Positions 1 through 8,097 are shown, counted from the stretch's first letter. The stretch: 12,229 nt of DNA from Bacteroidetes bacterium GWA2_31_9b (GCA_001769005.1 MENE01000139.1:42592-54820); one strand, 5' to 3'. Translations and numbers: made by a program. Notes: a model not told the origin generated them from the letters alone.

Positions 1-1212
1 GACGAGGTGATTCATATTGATACAGAGAAAAACGATATCCCTGTTGAAATAGCACTTAGTTATAATACCTCATTTACTGAAAATGTACATACCTATGTAA
101 ATAATATTAATACAATAGAAGGTGGTACACATTTAGCTGGTTTTCGTAGAGGTTTAACACGTACATTAAAAACCTATGCTGAGAAATCAGGACTGTTATC
201 AAAATTGAAATTTGATATCAATGGCGATGATTTTCGTGAAGGTTTAACTGCAGTTATCTCAGTAAAAGTTCAGGAACCACAATTCGAAGGTCAAACAAAA
301 ACAAAACTGGGTAACTCCGATGTAATGGGTGCTGTTGATCAGGCTGTAAGTGAGCAGCTTGCTAATTACCTTGAAGAAAATCCAAAAGATGCTCGAACCA
401 TTGTTCAGAAAGTAATATTGGCTGCAACAGCACGACATGCTGCACGAAAAGCTCGTGAATTGGTTCAGCGTAAAAACGTTTTATCTGGTTCAGGATTACC
501 AGGTAAGTTATCAGATTGTTCTGAAAAAGATCCTGCACAGTGCGAATTATATTTAGTTGAGGGTGATTCTGCCGGTGGTACTGCTCAACAAGGACGTGAC
601 CGCCGTTTTCAAGCTATTATGCCTCTTCGTGGTAAAATTCTTAATGTTGAAAAGGCAATGCAACATAAAATTTACGAAAACGAAGAGATAAAAAATATGT
701 TTACTGCTCTCGGAGTTTCGATTGGTACTGTTGAAGATTCTAAGGAACTTAATATTGAGAAAATTAGATATCACAAAGTAGTTATTATGTGCGATGCTGA
801 CGTAGATGGTAGCCATATTGAAACTTTATTAATGACTTTCTTTTTCAGATATATGACAGAATTGATTAATCGTGGATATATTTATATTGCTACTCCACCT
901 TTATATTTGGTTAAAAAGGGTAAAGTTCAACGTTACTGCTGGTCTGATGAAGAACGAAATGCGGCTATTGAAGAATTAGGTAAAGGTAAAGATGGTTCGG
1001 TAGGAGTTCAACGATATAAAGGTCTTGGTGAAATGAACGCTGAACAACTATGGGATACAACAATGGATCCTGCACATAGAATTCTTCGTCAAGTTACTAT
1101 TGACAATGCTGCTGAAGCTGACCATATTTTCTCAATGCTTATGGGCGATGAAGTACCACCACGACGAGAATTTATTGAGAAACATGCAAAATATGCACGT
1201 ATCGATGTTTAA
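1..1212 (+). CDS. gyrB: DNA gyrase subunit B, C-terminal part (5' end outside window)
   Basis: This is the ATP-binding subunit of DNA gyrase, which introduces negative supercoils as a GyrA2GyrB2 complex. The frame is open from base 1, so the 5' end is missing. About 403 codons remain of a usual 640-650, and most of the GHKL ATPase domain is lost. What remains starts in the transducer domain (EGGTHLAGFRRGL at about 121-159). It continues through the Toprim domain, with EGDSAGG at 559-579, PLRGKILNVEKA near 622-657, and the metal-binding DADVDGSH from 793. It ends in the conserved tail with QRYKGLGEMN, the MDP motif and PRREFIE. The GRDRRFQAI and LRGKILNVEKA stretches fit GyrB better than ParE. 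The tail is complete to the TAA at 1210-1212. A hairpin terminator follows, facing the converging hydrolase gene. No defect is visible. Confidence 0.97.
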   Translation, partial: DEVIHIDTEKNDIPVEIALSYNTSFTENVHTYVNNINTIEGGTHLAGFRRGLTRTLKTYAEKSGLLSKLKFDINGDDFREGLTAVISVKVQEPQFEGQTKTKLGNSDVMGAVDQAVSEQLANYLEENPKDARTIVQKVILAATARHAARKARELVQRKNVLSGSGLPGKLSDCSEKDPAQCELYLVEGDSAGGTAQQGRDRRFQAIMPLRGKILNVEKAMQHKIYENEEIKNMFTALGVSIGTVEDSKELNIEKIRYHKVVIMCDADVDGSHIETLLMTFFFRYMTELINRGYIYIATPPLYLVKKGKVQRYCWSDEERNAAIEELGKGKDGSVGVQRYKGLGEMNAEQLWDTTMDPAHRILRQVTIDNAAEADHIFSMLMGDEVPPRREFIEKHAKYARIDV

Positions 1213-1238
1213 AAATTAATTAGTAATCTCTCAAAATA

Positions 1239-1271
1239 AAAAAGGAAGTTCATTTTGTGATCTTCCTTTTT
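1239..1271. terminator. Bidirectional hairpin terminator between gyrB and the S9 hydrolase gene
   Basis: AAAAAGGAAG (1239-1248) pairs perfectly with CTTCCTTTTT (1262-1271). A T-T mismatch and a further TCA/TGA pairing (1250-1252 with 1258-1260) close a five-base loop. The A-run and T-run flank the stem on both sides, so it can end transcription of gyrB on the plus strand and of the converging hydrolase gene on the minus strand. It is the only good hairpin in the 118-base gap. Confidence 0.75.
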
Positions 1272-1330
1272 CATTATACGGAATTTTATTAGCAAGCAAT
1301 ATATCTTGTAATGATTTTTTAATCAGGCAC

Positions 1331-2419
1331 TTAATTGAATCGATAAGATGCTTTCTCTAAATCGTTCACAGTTTTAATTTTCTTAGGTGGATCAAGATAT
1401 TGATCCAAAAATTTATAAATCTTTACACGAATTTCTTTTGCTTCTTTGGTATCCATCCTGTCAAACGAATGACCACCGGGAACAGCCTGGAATATTTCAT
1501 ATTCAAATTTCTTGCCGTCGGCTTTTAACGATTTAATAAGACTTTCAACTTCAAGTACATTTACATCATCGTCGGTTGTATTTGTATGAATCAATAATGG
1601 TGTATTTTTAAATTTTTGGGTATTCCATACAGGCGATCTTCTTCTATATTCGTTTACATCCTCATTTGCTGTTTTACCTATATGATAATCGGCAGAATAT
1701 AAATCCCTATATTCATCATCGTAATAACCCATTCGTGCAATTAAATCGCTTACAGGAACTCCTGCAAATGCAACCTTATAATTTTCAGGATAATTGAAAA
1801 TATTAAACAATGTAATTAAACCACCATGACTCCATCCAATGATTCCTACTTTGTTTTTATCTACAATATCGTAATTATCGATCATGTGTTGGCGACTGGC
1901 ATTCACATCTTCTACTTCCAAGCCTCCGTAATCAATTCTTTCATATTGTGATTTTCCATATCCTGTACTGCCTCTGTATTCAGGAGCAACAACAATATAT
2001 TGCTGTGCAATAAGTTCCCGAATAATATGAGCGTAATAAGTTGTAAAATCGGCATGTACACCTCCATGTGGTAAAACGATTAAAGGATATTTTTTTGATG
2101 GGTCGATATCTTTAGGAATAAAAATATATGTCCAGAATTTTACAGGATTACCTGCACCCATGGCTGTTGGGTTTTCTTCTTTTGCTAATGGAGGACCATA
2201 AATATAACATTTGTCAATAAAAGCTACATCACCAACTTTGTTGAACCACAGAACATCGTCGATGTTTTTTTCAATAACATCAAGTCTGTGTTGTAAATAT
2301 TCAAGTTGTTTGTTTTGATTTTTTATAATCTCATCTTTATCAGATGAATTTTGAGCATAAGTAGGAGCGAAGAGAAACAACATTGAAATTGCAAAAGCAT
2401 AAATTTTAAAGTTCTTCAT
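1331..2419 (-). CDS. Exported alpha/beta hydrolase, prolyl oligopeptidase (S9)-like
   Basis: A serine hydrolase of the prolyl oligopeptidase/dienelactone hydrolase type, probably a peptidase or esterase acting in the periplasm. I prefer the ATG at 2419 because it opens a clean signal peptide (MKNFKIYAF..., hydrophobic core, then PTYA before Q). An ATG at 2455, three bases after the dapF stop, adds 12 polar residues before that signal and is the alternative. Residue numbers below count from 2455. After the signal comes a charged helical stretch (about 38-67) that may be a short coiled coil. The hydrolase fold follows from about 105, with PHGG at 129-132 as oxyanion region, nucleophile elbow GWSHGG with Ser209, acid Asp295-297 and His329 in GGHSFD. 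No beta-propeller is present, unlike full prolyl oligopeptidases. It is probably cotranscribed with dapF. The substrate cannot be read from the sequence. Confidence 0.85.
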   Translation of the reverse strand: MKNFKIYAFAISMLFLFAPTYAQNSSDKDEIIKNQNKQLEYLQHRLDVIEKNIDDVLWFNKVGDVAFIDKCYIYGPPLAKEENPTAMGAGNPVKFWTYIFIPKDIDPSKKYPLIVLPHGGVHADFTTYYAHIIRELIAQQYIVVAPEYRGSTGYGKSQYERIDYGGLEVEDVNASRQHMIDNYDIVDKNKVGIIGWSHGGLITLFNIFNYPENYKVAFAGVPVSDLIARMGYYDDEYRDLYSADYHIGKTANEDVNEYRRRSPVWNTQKFKNTPLLIHTNTTDDDVNVLEVESLIKSLKADGKKFEYEIFQAVPGGHSFDRMDTKEAKEIRVKIYKFLDQYLDPPKKIKTVNDLEKASYRFN

Positions 2420-2458
2420 CTTTTTATTTTTTGTTTGATTTAAAAAATTACTCATTGT

Positions 2459-3238
2459 TTAAATATCAATTTCTCCCTTGAAAACAAATTCTGCAGGACC
2501 TGTAAGCCAGATATCGGTAAAATGGTTATTAGAAACCTTTTTAAATCGAACATTTAATTTCCCCCCGAGTGTTTTTATATTCCATGAATTTTTGTCAGTT
2601 CCTGTTTTTAACGATGTACTTATGGCAGATGCTGTAACACCGGTTCCACACGATAATGTTTCATTTTCTACTCCACGCTCATAAGTTCTTACAAAAAGCT
2701 CATCATTTAATAGTTCTACAAAATTAATATTTGAACCATCAGGACTGAAGATACTTTTATTTCTTATTTCACGACCTTTATTGAAAACATCAAAATCAGC
2801 AATATTTTTTTCAAATACAACATAATGAGGAACGCCAGTATTTAAAAGAAAATTGTTTTCAATTATCTGAATATCTTTTACATCAACCATCTTTAATGAA
2901 ATGGTATTATCATTATTAAGTGTTGCATAATGCAAACCATCAATAGCATGGAATTGAGTTTTTTCAGAAATAAGATCTAATGATTTTGCAAAAGAAACGA
3001 GGCATCGTCCACCGTTTCCGCACATAGTCGTTTCAATTCCATCAGAATTGAAATAACGCATTCCAAAATCATATTCAGAATGTTTTTCAAAATACATTAA
3101 ACCATCGGCTCCAATTCCAAAATGTCGGTCGCATAAATGTTCTATTGTGCTTTTATTCAAATCAATATCACCTAAACGATTATCAAAAATGATAAAATCA
3201 TTTCCTGTTCCATGATATTTATAAAAAACCTTTTTCAT
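2459..3238 (-). CDS. dapF: Diaminopimelate epimerase
   Basis: Converts LL-2,6-diaminopimelate to the meso form without a cofactor. This is the last shared step before lysine, and it supplies meso-DAP for peptidoglycan; the enzyme is cytosolic. The 259 residues show the N-terminal HGTGNDF (9-15), the first catalytic cysteine in MCGNGGRC (Cys73) and the second in SCGTGVTASA (Cys197). ERGVENET (187-194) sits just before the second cysteine, as expected in the two-lobed fold. Length is slightly short but within the family range of about 260-280. The ATG at 3238 starts directly at the conserved MKKVFYKYHGTGND region and has no clear Shine-Dalgarno sequence. The gene is divergent from htrA and stops three bases before the first possible start of the hydrolase gene, so the two look like one operon. 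No other lysine-pathway gene is in the window. Confidence 0.96.
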   Translation of the reverse strand: MKKVFYKYHGTGNDFIIFDNRLGDIDLNKSTIEHLCDRHFGIGADGLMYFEKHSEYDFGMRYFNSDGIETTMCGNGGRCLVSFAKSLDLISEKTQFHAIDGLHYATLNNDNTISLKMVDVKDIQIIENNFLLNTGVPHYVVFEKNIADFDVFNKGREIRNKSIFSPDGSNINFVELLNDELFVRTYERGVENETLSCGTGVTASAISTSLKTGTDKNSWNIKTLGGKLNVRFKKVSNNHFTDIWLTGPAEFVFKGEIDI

Positions 3239-3312
3239 GTGTTTTTTTTGTAAACTTAAAAATATTTATTTTCATTTTGAATGATTAGTTAAATATTGTT
3301 AAGAATTTAGCA

Positions 3313-3338
3313 TTTGAAAAACACAGGTATTAATTTTG
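3313..3338 (+). promoter_or_regulatory. Putative Bacteroidota-type promoter for htrA
   Basis: TAATTTTG at 3331-3338 matches the TAnnTTTG -7 pattern exactly. TTTG at 3313-3316 could be the -33 element, but the 14-base spacing is shorter than usual, so the upstream box is doubtful. The leader to the ATG at 3389 would be about 45 bases. Confidence 0.4.
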
Positions 3339-3388
3339 ACGTTAGCATATTGTTAAAATAATACGTTGAATTTTAAAATGATTTACAT

Positions 3389-4870
3389 ATGAAAACGAAA
3401 ACTTTTTTCTGGAATGTTTTAATTTCAATTGGTACAGCAATAATTACTATTTTAGTTTATTCATCAATAAAAGAGAATAAAAATGAATCGGTAAATGCTC
3501 AAAGAACGAATTATAGTATAAAAGATTCAAATTCAGATACCAATTCTTATCATCAGGTAAATTTTTCTGCTTTAAACAATAACACATATACCGATTTTAC
3601 TATTGCTGCCGAAAATAGTGTGAATGCTGTAGTGCATGTAACATCAAAATATAATATCGAAAGTAATTATTACAACAACCCAATTCTGGATCTTATTTTT
3701 GGTGATGGATATAGCAATCAGCCGGTTATGTCGTTTGGCTCTGGTGTAATAATTTCTGAAGACGGTTATATAGTTACAAATTATCATGTAGTTGAAAAAT
3801 CGAGTGAAATTGAAGTTATATTAAACGATAAACGTTCATTTACTGCTGAAGTCATAGGTACAGATTCAAATACCGATTTAGCATTATTAAAAGTGAAAGA
3901 AACTGGATTACCATTTATTCAGTTTGGAAATTCTGATGAAGCAAAAGTAGGTGAGTGGGTTCTGGCTGTAGGAAATCCATTTAATTTAACGTCAACAGTA
4001 ACTGCAGGAATTGTTAGTGCAAAAGCACGCAATATTAATATATTGAGTGGCAAACAAAATCCACTTGAATCATATATTCAAACAGATGCAGCTGTAAATA
4101 GAGGAAATAGCGGAGGAGCATTAGTAAATCTTGAAGGTAAATTAATAGGTATAAATTCAGCAATTTTATCACCATCGGGTTCTTATTCCGGATATTCTTT
4201 TGCGATTCCAGTAAATATTGTTAAAAAAGTAATTGCTGATCTTATTAAGTATGGCGAAGTACAACGAGCAGTATTGGGTGTAAGTATTGCTGATATTGAC
4301 AATGAATTAGCGAATAAGCAAAATCTCGATAAAATTGAAGGAGTTTATGTAAAAGAAATTACAGAAGCTGGTGCAGCAGAAAAATCAGGTATGAAAAAAG
4401 ATGATATTATTCTTAGTATTAATGAAATACCAGTTAATTCTGTGGCAGAACTAACCGAACAAATGGGAAAGTATCGCCCGGGTGAAACTGTAAGCATTAT
4501 TATTAAACGAGAAAATAAAAAGAAACTTATTGATGTTGAATTACGTAATATGTATGGAAATACAAAGATTGTAACAGTTGAAGAATCTTTATCTACCCTT
4601 GGAGCTACATTACAGAAGATTGACGACAAAGACAAAAAACGTTTTGGAATTGAAAATGGGATTAAAATCGCAGAATTAAAAGAGGGGGTTTTTAAAAAAT
4701 CAGGAATAAAAGAAAATTTTATTATTACTCAGGTACAAGGGCAAAAAATATATTCAATTGATGATTTTAAAAATGCTCTTAAAAACCAAAATAGTAATAA
4801 TGAAGTTGAAATTGAAGGTACATATCCCGGTTCGAGATATTATTATGTTTTTCGGGTAAAGATAAATTAG
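3389..4870 (+). CDS. htrA: HtrA/Deg-type periplasmic serine protease with two PDZ domains
   Basis: An envelope quality-control protease/chaperone of family S1C that degrades or refolds damaged periplasmic proteins. The 493 residues begin with a hydrophobic segment at about 7-25. It lacks an obvious signal peptidase site, so it may be an uncleaved anchor or a signal peptide. A Ser/Asn-rich linker (about 36-70) follows. The trypsin-like domain has the full triad: His133 in TNYHVV, Asp163 in NTDLALLKV and Ser241 in RGNSGG. PDZ1 lies at about 294-385 (VLGVSI ... AAEKSGMKKDDIILSINE). PDZ2 at about 403-490 is more divergent. The ATG at 3389 is the first in frame and lies 18 bases after TTTTAAAATG; no Shine-Dalgarno sequence is seen. 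The gene is followed by rpoD on the same strand after 100 bases. From memory, a Deg protease next to the primary sigma gene recurs in Bacteroidota. DegP and DegQ types cannot be told apart here. Confidence 0.94.
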   Translation: MKTKTFFWNVLISIGTAIITILVYSSIKENKNESVNAQRTNYSIKDSNSDTNSYHQVNFSALNNNTYTDFTIAAENSVNAVVHVTSKYNIESNYYNNPILDLIFGDGYSNQPVMSFGSGVIISEDGYIVTNYHVVEKSSEIEVILNDKRSFTAEVIGTDSNTDLALLKVKETGLPFIQFGNSDEAKVGEWVLAVGNPFNLTSTVTAGIVSAKARNINILSGKQNPLESYIQTDAAVNRGNSGGALVNLEGKLIGINSAILSPSGSYSGYSFAIPVNIVKKVIADLIKYGEVQRAVLGVSIADIDNELANKQNLDKIEGVYVKEITEAGAAEKSGMKKDDIILSINEIPVNSVAELTEQMGKYRPGETVSIIIKRENKKKLIDVELRNMYGNTKIVTVEESLSTLGATLQKIDDKDKKRFGIENGIKIAELKEGVFKKSGIKENFIITQVQGQKIYSIDDFKNALKNQNSNNEVEIEGTYPGSRYYYVFRVKIN

Positions 4871-4917
4871 TTAATTGCTATTCAATATCAGCGATTAATC
4901 TATTAAAAAATTAAAGG

Positions 4918-4949
4918 TTTGATATTGGTCAATATTTATCATACATTCG
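4918..4949 (+). promoter_or_regulatory. Putative Bacteroidota-type promoter for rpoD
   Basis: TTTG at 4918-4921 is followed after 20 bases by TACATTCG at 4942-4949, one mismatch from TAnnTTTG. Spacing and order fit the -33/-7 pattern of the Bacteroidota primary sigma factor, so the gene may be autoregulated. Transcription would start near 4955, leaving a leader of only about 15 bases before the ATG at 4971. Confidence 0.5.
4922..4935. promoter_or_regulatory. Operator-like palindrome inside the rpoD promoter spacer
   Basis: ATATTG-GT-CAATAT has perfect six-base arms around a two-base centre. It sits entirely between the putative -33 and -7 boxes of rpoD. The related CAATATCA occurs upstream at 4883-4890 and pairs with TGATATTG (4920-4927). 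The placement would suit a repressor, but in DNA this AT-rich a chance palindrome is quite possible. Confidence 0.3.
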
Positions 4950-4970
4950 CAAAAAACTTACTTTTAGCCA

Positions 4971-5831
4971 ATGAGACAATTAAAGATAACAAAGTCGATT
5001 ACAAATAGGGAAAGCGCTTCTTTAGACAAATATTTACAAGAAATTGGCAAAGAAAGTTTAATTACAGTTGAAGAAGAAGTAGAATTAGCACAGAGAATTA
5101 GAAAAGGCGACAGGCAAGCACTTGAACGTTTAACAAAAGCAAATTTGCGATTTGTTGTATCTGTTGCAAAACAATATCAAAATCAGGGTTTAACTTTGCC
5201 CGATTTAATTAATGAAGGAAATTTAGGATTAATAAAAGCTGCTGAGAAATTTGACGAGACCCGTGGATTCAAATTTATTTCATATGCTGTTTGGTGGATT
5301 CGTCAATCTATACTTCAGGCATTAGCTGAGCAATCAAGAATTGTTCGTTTGCCACTTAACCAAGTTGGATCGTTAAACAGAATTAATAAAGCATTTTCGA
5401 AATTTGAACAGGAAAACGAAAGAACACCTTCACCTGACGAATTAGCCGAAAAGCTTGAATTAACAAGAGAAAAAGTAACTGATTCGTTACGTGTTTCTGG
5501 TAGGCATGTTTCTGTTGATGCTCCTTTTCAGGACGGCGAAGACAACAGCCTTATTGATGTTTTAGCAAATCATGATACTCCTGATTCAGATAATGTTTTA
5601 ATAAACGAATCACTTATTAAAGAAATTGACAGGGCTCTAGCAACATTAACCGAACGTGAAAGAGATATACTCAAGTCTTTCTTTGGAATTGGTGTTCAGG
5701 AAATGACTCTGGAAGAAATTGGAGATCAATTTGACCTGACACGTGAGCGTGTTCGTCAGATAAAAGAAAAAGCTATTCGCAGACTTCGCCATACATCACG
5801 AAGCAGATTATTAAAACCTTTCTTAGGATAA
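4971..5831 (+). CDS. rpoD: Primary RNA polymerase sigma factor (sigma-70, Bacteroidota short form)
   Basis: The housekeeping sigma subunit that directs RNA polymerase to promoters. The 286 residues contain region 1.2 (SLDKYLQEIG, 17-26) and regions 2.1-2.4 (about 57-128, with ANLRFVVSVA, DLINEGNLGLIKAAEKFD and the -10 recognition helix region FISYAVWWIRQSI). Region 3 spans about 129-205, with RTPSPDELAE at 151-160. Region 4 has TLTEREREI-like sequence at 225-233 and the helix-turn-helix TLEEIGDQFDLTRERVRQIK (246-265). The acidic region 1.1 and the large non-conserved insert of the E. coli protein are absent, as is normal for the Bacteroidota primary sigma. The ATG at 4971 starts at the conserved MRQLKITKSIT, typical of the group. 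A strong hairpin terminator shared with uvrB follows 17 bases after the stop. Near-consensus regions 2 and 4 argue for the primary rather than an alternative sigma. Confidence 0.96.
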   Translation: MRQLKITKSITNRESASLDKYLQEIGKESLITVEEEVELAQRIRKGDRQALERLTKANLRFVVSVAKQYQNQGLTLPDLINEGNLGLIKAAEKFDETRGFKFISYAVWWIRQSILQALAEQSRIVRLPLNQVGSLNRINKAFSKFEQENERTPSPDELAEKLELTREKVTDSLRVSGRHVSVDAPFQDGEDNSLIDVLANHDTPDSDNVLINESLIKEIDRALATLTERERDILKSFFGIGVQEMTLEEIGDQFDLTRERVRQIKEKAIRRLRHTSRSRLLKPFLG

Positions 5832-5848
5832 TCTTTAGATAAAATATT

Positions 5849-5891
5849 AAAAAAAATAAGCTGTTCATAAAACGAACAGCTTATTTTTTTT
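5849..5891. terminator. Strong bidirectional terminator of rpoD and uvrB, overlapping the uvrB stop
   Basis: A perfect inverted repeat pairs 5849-5866 with 5874-5891 around a seven-base loop. The core is AATAAGCTGTTC / GAACAGCTTATT, flanked by an A-run on one side and a T-run on the other, so it works as an intrinsic terminator in both directions. The far arm covers the uvrB stop codon (5881-5883) and part of the uvrB C-terminal lysine codons. Confidence 0.88.
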
Positions 5892-7905
5892 CTTTTAAAA
5901 GATCTTGTAAAGCAAACATCTCATCACGCAATCTTGCAGCTTCAATAAAGTTTAGCTCTTTTGCTGCTTTTTCCATCTTCATTTTAGTATTTTCAATTGC
6001 TTTATTGAGTGCTGATACATTCATGTATCTGATAACCGGATCTGCTGCGATATCAATTTTTTCAGGATCGGAATATGATCTTCCTTCTCCAACTCTTCCT
6101 AATTTTGCATTGTAATTACCCATTATTGAGCGTGAAGATTTCATAATTTGAGTAGGTGTGATACCATTTTTCATATTGTAATCCAATTGTTTTTCTCTTC
6201 GTCGAAGAGTCTCATCAATAGTCTGTTTCATTGAACGGGTAACTTTATCGGCATACATAATAACTTTGCCGTCAATGTTTCTTGCCGCACGACCCGATGT
6301 TTGGGTTAAGGAGCGCGAAGAACGTAAAAATCCTTCTTTGTCGGCATCGAGAATTGCTACCAATGCAACTTCCGGAAGATCGAGCCCCTCACGTAACAAG
6401 TTAATACCGATTAATACATCGAATACTCCATTTCTAAGCTGATCCATAATTTCAACACGTTCCAGAGTTTCAACATCAGAGTGAATGTATCTGCATTTTA
6501 TTTCAAACCGGGTTAAATATTTTGTTAGCTCTTCAGCCATTCGTTTTGTAAGTGTTGTAACTAATACCCGTTGATTTTTTTCAGTTCGCAGCTGAATCTC
6601 TTCCATTAAATCATCAATCTGATTTAACGATGGTCGAACTTCTATTTCAGGATCGATTAAACCTGTTGGTCTTATAATTTGCTCAACAACAATTCCTTCG
6701 CATTTTTCAAGTTCGTAATCAGCTGGTGTAGCACTTACAAATAAAATCTGATTTACCAGATTTTCAAATTCATCAAATTTTAATGGACGGTTATCTATTG
6801 CTGCAGGAAGTCGGAAGCCATATTCAACAAGGTTTTTCTTCCGTGAGAAATCTCCACCGTACATAGCTTTTACCTGCGGCAAGGTAACGTGACTTTCATC
6901 AATTACAGTTAAGAAATCAGATGGAAAGTAATCGAGCAAGCAGAATGGTCGTGTTCCGGGTTTTCTGCCATCGAAATAACGTGAATAGTTTTCAACTCCG
7001 GGACAATAGCCCAGTTCTTTAATCATCTCCAAATCATATTCAACACGTTCTTTTATACGTTTTGCTTCATAATTTTTACCAATTGATTTGAAATACTCTA
7101 TTTGTATAAAAAGATCGTCTTGTATTTCACGAATGGCTTTGTGCATTCGTTCTTTTGTAGTAACAAATATATTTGCAGGGTAAATTGTTCCTTTTGTAAG
7201 AGATTCAACTACCTTATTTGTAATAGGATTAAACGATTCAATTTCTTCAATATCATCACCAAAAAATATCACTCTATAAACCAAATCGCTGTATGCAAGA
7301 TAAATATCAACAGTATCGCCATTTACCCGAAAAGTTCCAGGTTTGAAATCAATTTCGCTTCTTGAATACATGCTTTCCACAAGAGTTCTTAAAAACTTAT
7401 TTCGGCTAATGGTTTGACCTTGCTCAACAACAATGGTGTTGCTATGAAAATCTTCAGGATTTCCAATTCCATAAATACATGATACTGACGAAACAACAAT
7501 AACATCTTTTCTTCCTGATAGTAAGGAAGATGTAGCACTTAATCGAAGTTTTTCTATTTCCTGGTTTATCGATAAATCTTTTTCAATGTAGGTATCAGTA
7601 ATTGGTAAATATGCTTCAGGTTGGTAATAATCGTAATACGAAACAAAATACTCTACGGCATTGTTTGGAAAGAACTGTTTAAACTCACCATATAATTGGG
7701 CTGCAAGTGTTTTGTTATGACTTAAAACAAGAGTAGGTTTCTGCGTTTTTTCAATCAGATTAGCTACAGTAAAAGTTTTTCCGGATCCGGTAACGCCCAA
7801 GAGTGTTTGGAACTTATCGCCACGAGCAACCCCTTCGGCCAGTTGCTTTATAGCTTCCGGCTGATCGCCCGTTGGTACATATTCCGAAACAATCTTAAAA
7901 TCCAT
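5881..7905 (-). CDS. uvrB: Excinuclease ABC subunit B (UvrB)
   Basis: The damage-verifying helicase-like subunit of nucleotide excision repair. UvrA loads it on DNA, it inserts a beta-hairpin at the lesion and then recruits UvrC. All hallmarks are present in the 674 residues: Walker A GVTGSGKT (37-44), the aromatic hairpin YYDYYQPEAYLP (90-101), DESH (336-339), SATP (391-394), LREGLDLPEV (504-513), and motif VI QTSGRAARN (535-543). The C-terminal UVR module at about 643-670 (AAKELNFIEAARLRDEM) is the UvrC/UvrA contact. Length is normal for the family. The ATG at 7905 opens directly on the conserved FKIVSEYVPTGDQPEAI. The last codons (KEKK) and the stop lie in the terminator shared with rpoD. 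The 192 bases upstream hold a palindromic repeat but no convincing promoter or SOS box that I can see. Confidence 0.98.
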   Translation of the reverse strand: MDFKIVSEYVPTGDQPEAIKQLAEGVARGDKFQTLLGVTGSGKTFTVANLIEKTQKPTLVLSHNKTLAAQLYGEFKQFFPNNAVEYFVSYYDYYQPEAYLPITDTYIEKDLSINQEIEKLRLSATSSLLSGRKDVIVVSSVSCIYGIGNPEDFHSNTIVVEQGQTISRNKFLRTLVESMYSRSEIDFKPGTFRVNGDTVDIYLAYSDLVYRVIFFGDDIEEIESFNPITNKVVESLTKGTIYPANIFVTTKERMHKAIREIQDDLFIQIEYFKSIGKNYEAKRIKERVEYDLEMIKELGYCPGVENYSRYFDGRKPGTRPFCLLDYFPSDFLTVIDESHVTLPQVKAMYGGDFSRKKNLVEYGFRLPAAIDNRPLKFDEFENLVNQILFVSATPADYELEKCEGIVVEQIIRPTGLIDPEIEVRPSLNQIDDLMEEIQLRTEKNQRVLVTTLTKRMAEELTKYLTRFEIKCRYIHSDVETLERVEIMDQLRNGVFDVLIGINLLREGLDLPEVALVAILDADKEGFLRSSRSLTQTSGRAARNIDGKVIMYADKVTRSMKQTIDETLRRREKQLDYNMKNGITPTQIMKSSRSIMGNYNAKLGRVGEGRSYSDPEKIDIAADPVIRYMNVSALNKAIENTKMKMEKAAKELNFIEAARLRDEMFALQDLLKEKK

Positions 7906-7974
7906 TTTTAGGGATATATTTTTTTGGTTCTTTAAACATTAAAATTAGAGAAAAAGTATCAAATAAAATATATT

Positions 7975-8039
7975 TGGAAAACTGGAAAATTGGAAATAGG
8001 ATAATTGTGTTTTATCAATTTTCCAACAATCCATTTTCC
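7975..8039. repeat. Imperfect palindromic repeat cluster with 8-base GGAAAA units
   Basis: Three near-identical 8-base units stand in tandem (TGGAAAAC, TGGAAAAT, TGGAAATA at 7975-7998), followed by GGATAATTG. An inverted counterpart at 8016-8039 carries CAATTTTCCA and CCATTTTCC. TGGAAAATTG (7983-7992) pairs perfectly with CAATTTTCCA (8016-8025). A nearer alternative stem is GGATAATTG (7999-8007) with CAATTTTCC (8016-8024), with one mismatch. It lies between the exported nuclease gene and uvrB, both on the minus strand. No U-tract follows in either direction, so it is a poor intrinsic terminator. It may be an interspersed palindromic element or a processed mRNA hairpin; only one copy is in this window. 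Confidence 0.55.
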
Positions 8040-8097
8040 CTTTCTTTAAAATATCAAAATCTATTTAATCTATTCTTCTATTAATTAATAAGAACTC

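Noticed and set aside
553..816. Open minus-strand frame of 87 codons inside gyrB
   Set aside because: It lies antisense to the conserved Toprim domain, and its protein has no recognisable features; a shadow of gyrB.
4870..4899. Stem-loop TTAATTGCT / AGCGATTAA just after htrA as a terminator
   Set aside because: The nine-pair stem includes a G-U and is followed by no T-run, so I do not call it an intrinsic terminator; read-through from htrA into rpoD is possible.
7102..7365. Open plus-strand frame inside uvrB
   Set aside because: Antisense to conserved UvrB sequence, low-complexity Ile/Phe/Asn-rich product; not a gene.
7906..7975. SOS-type operator or clear promoter before uvrB
   Set aside because: The minus-strand leader has only poor partial matches (for example TAATTTTA with wrong spacing) and no LexA-like palindrome I can recognise.
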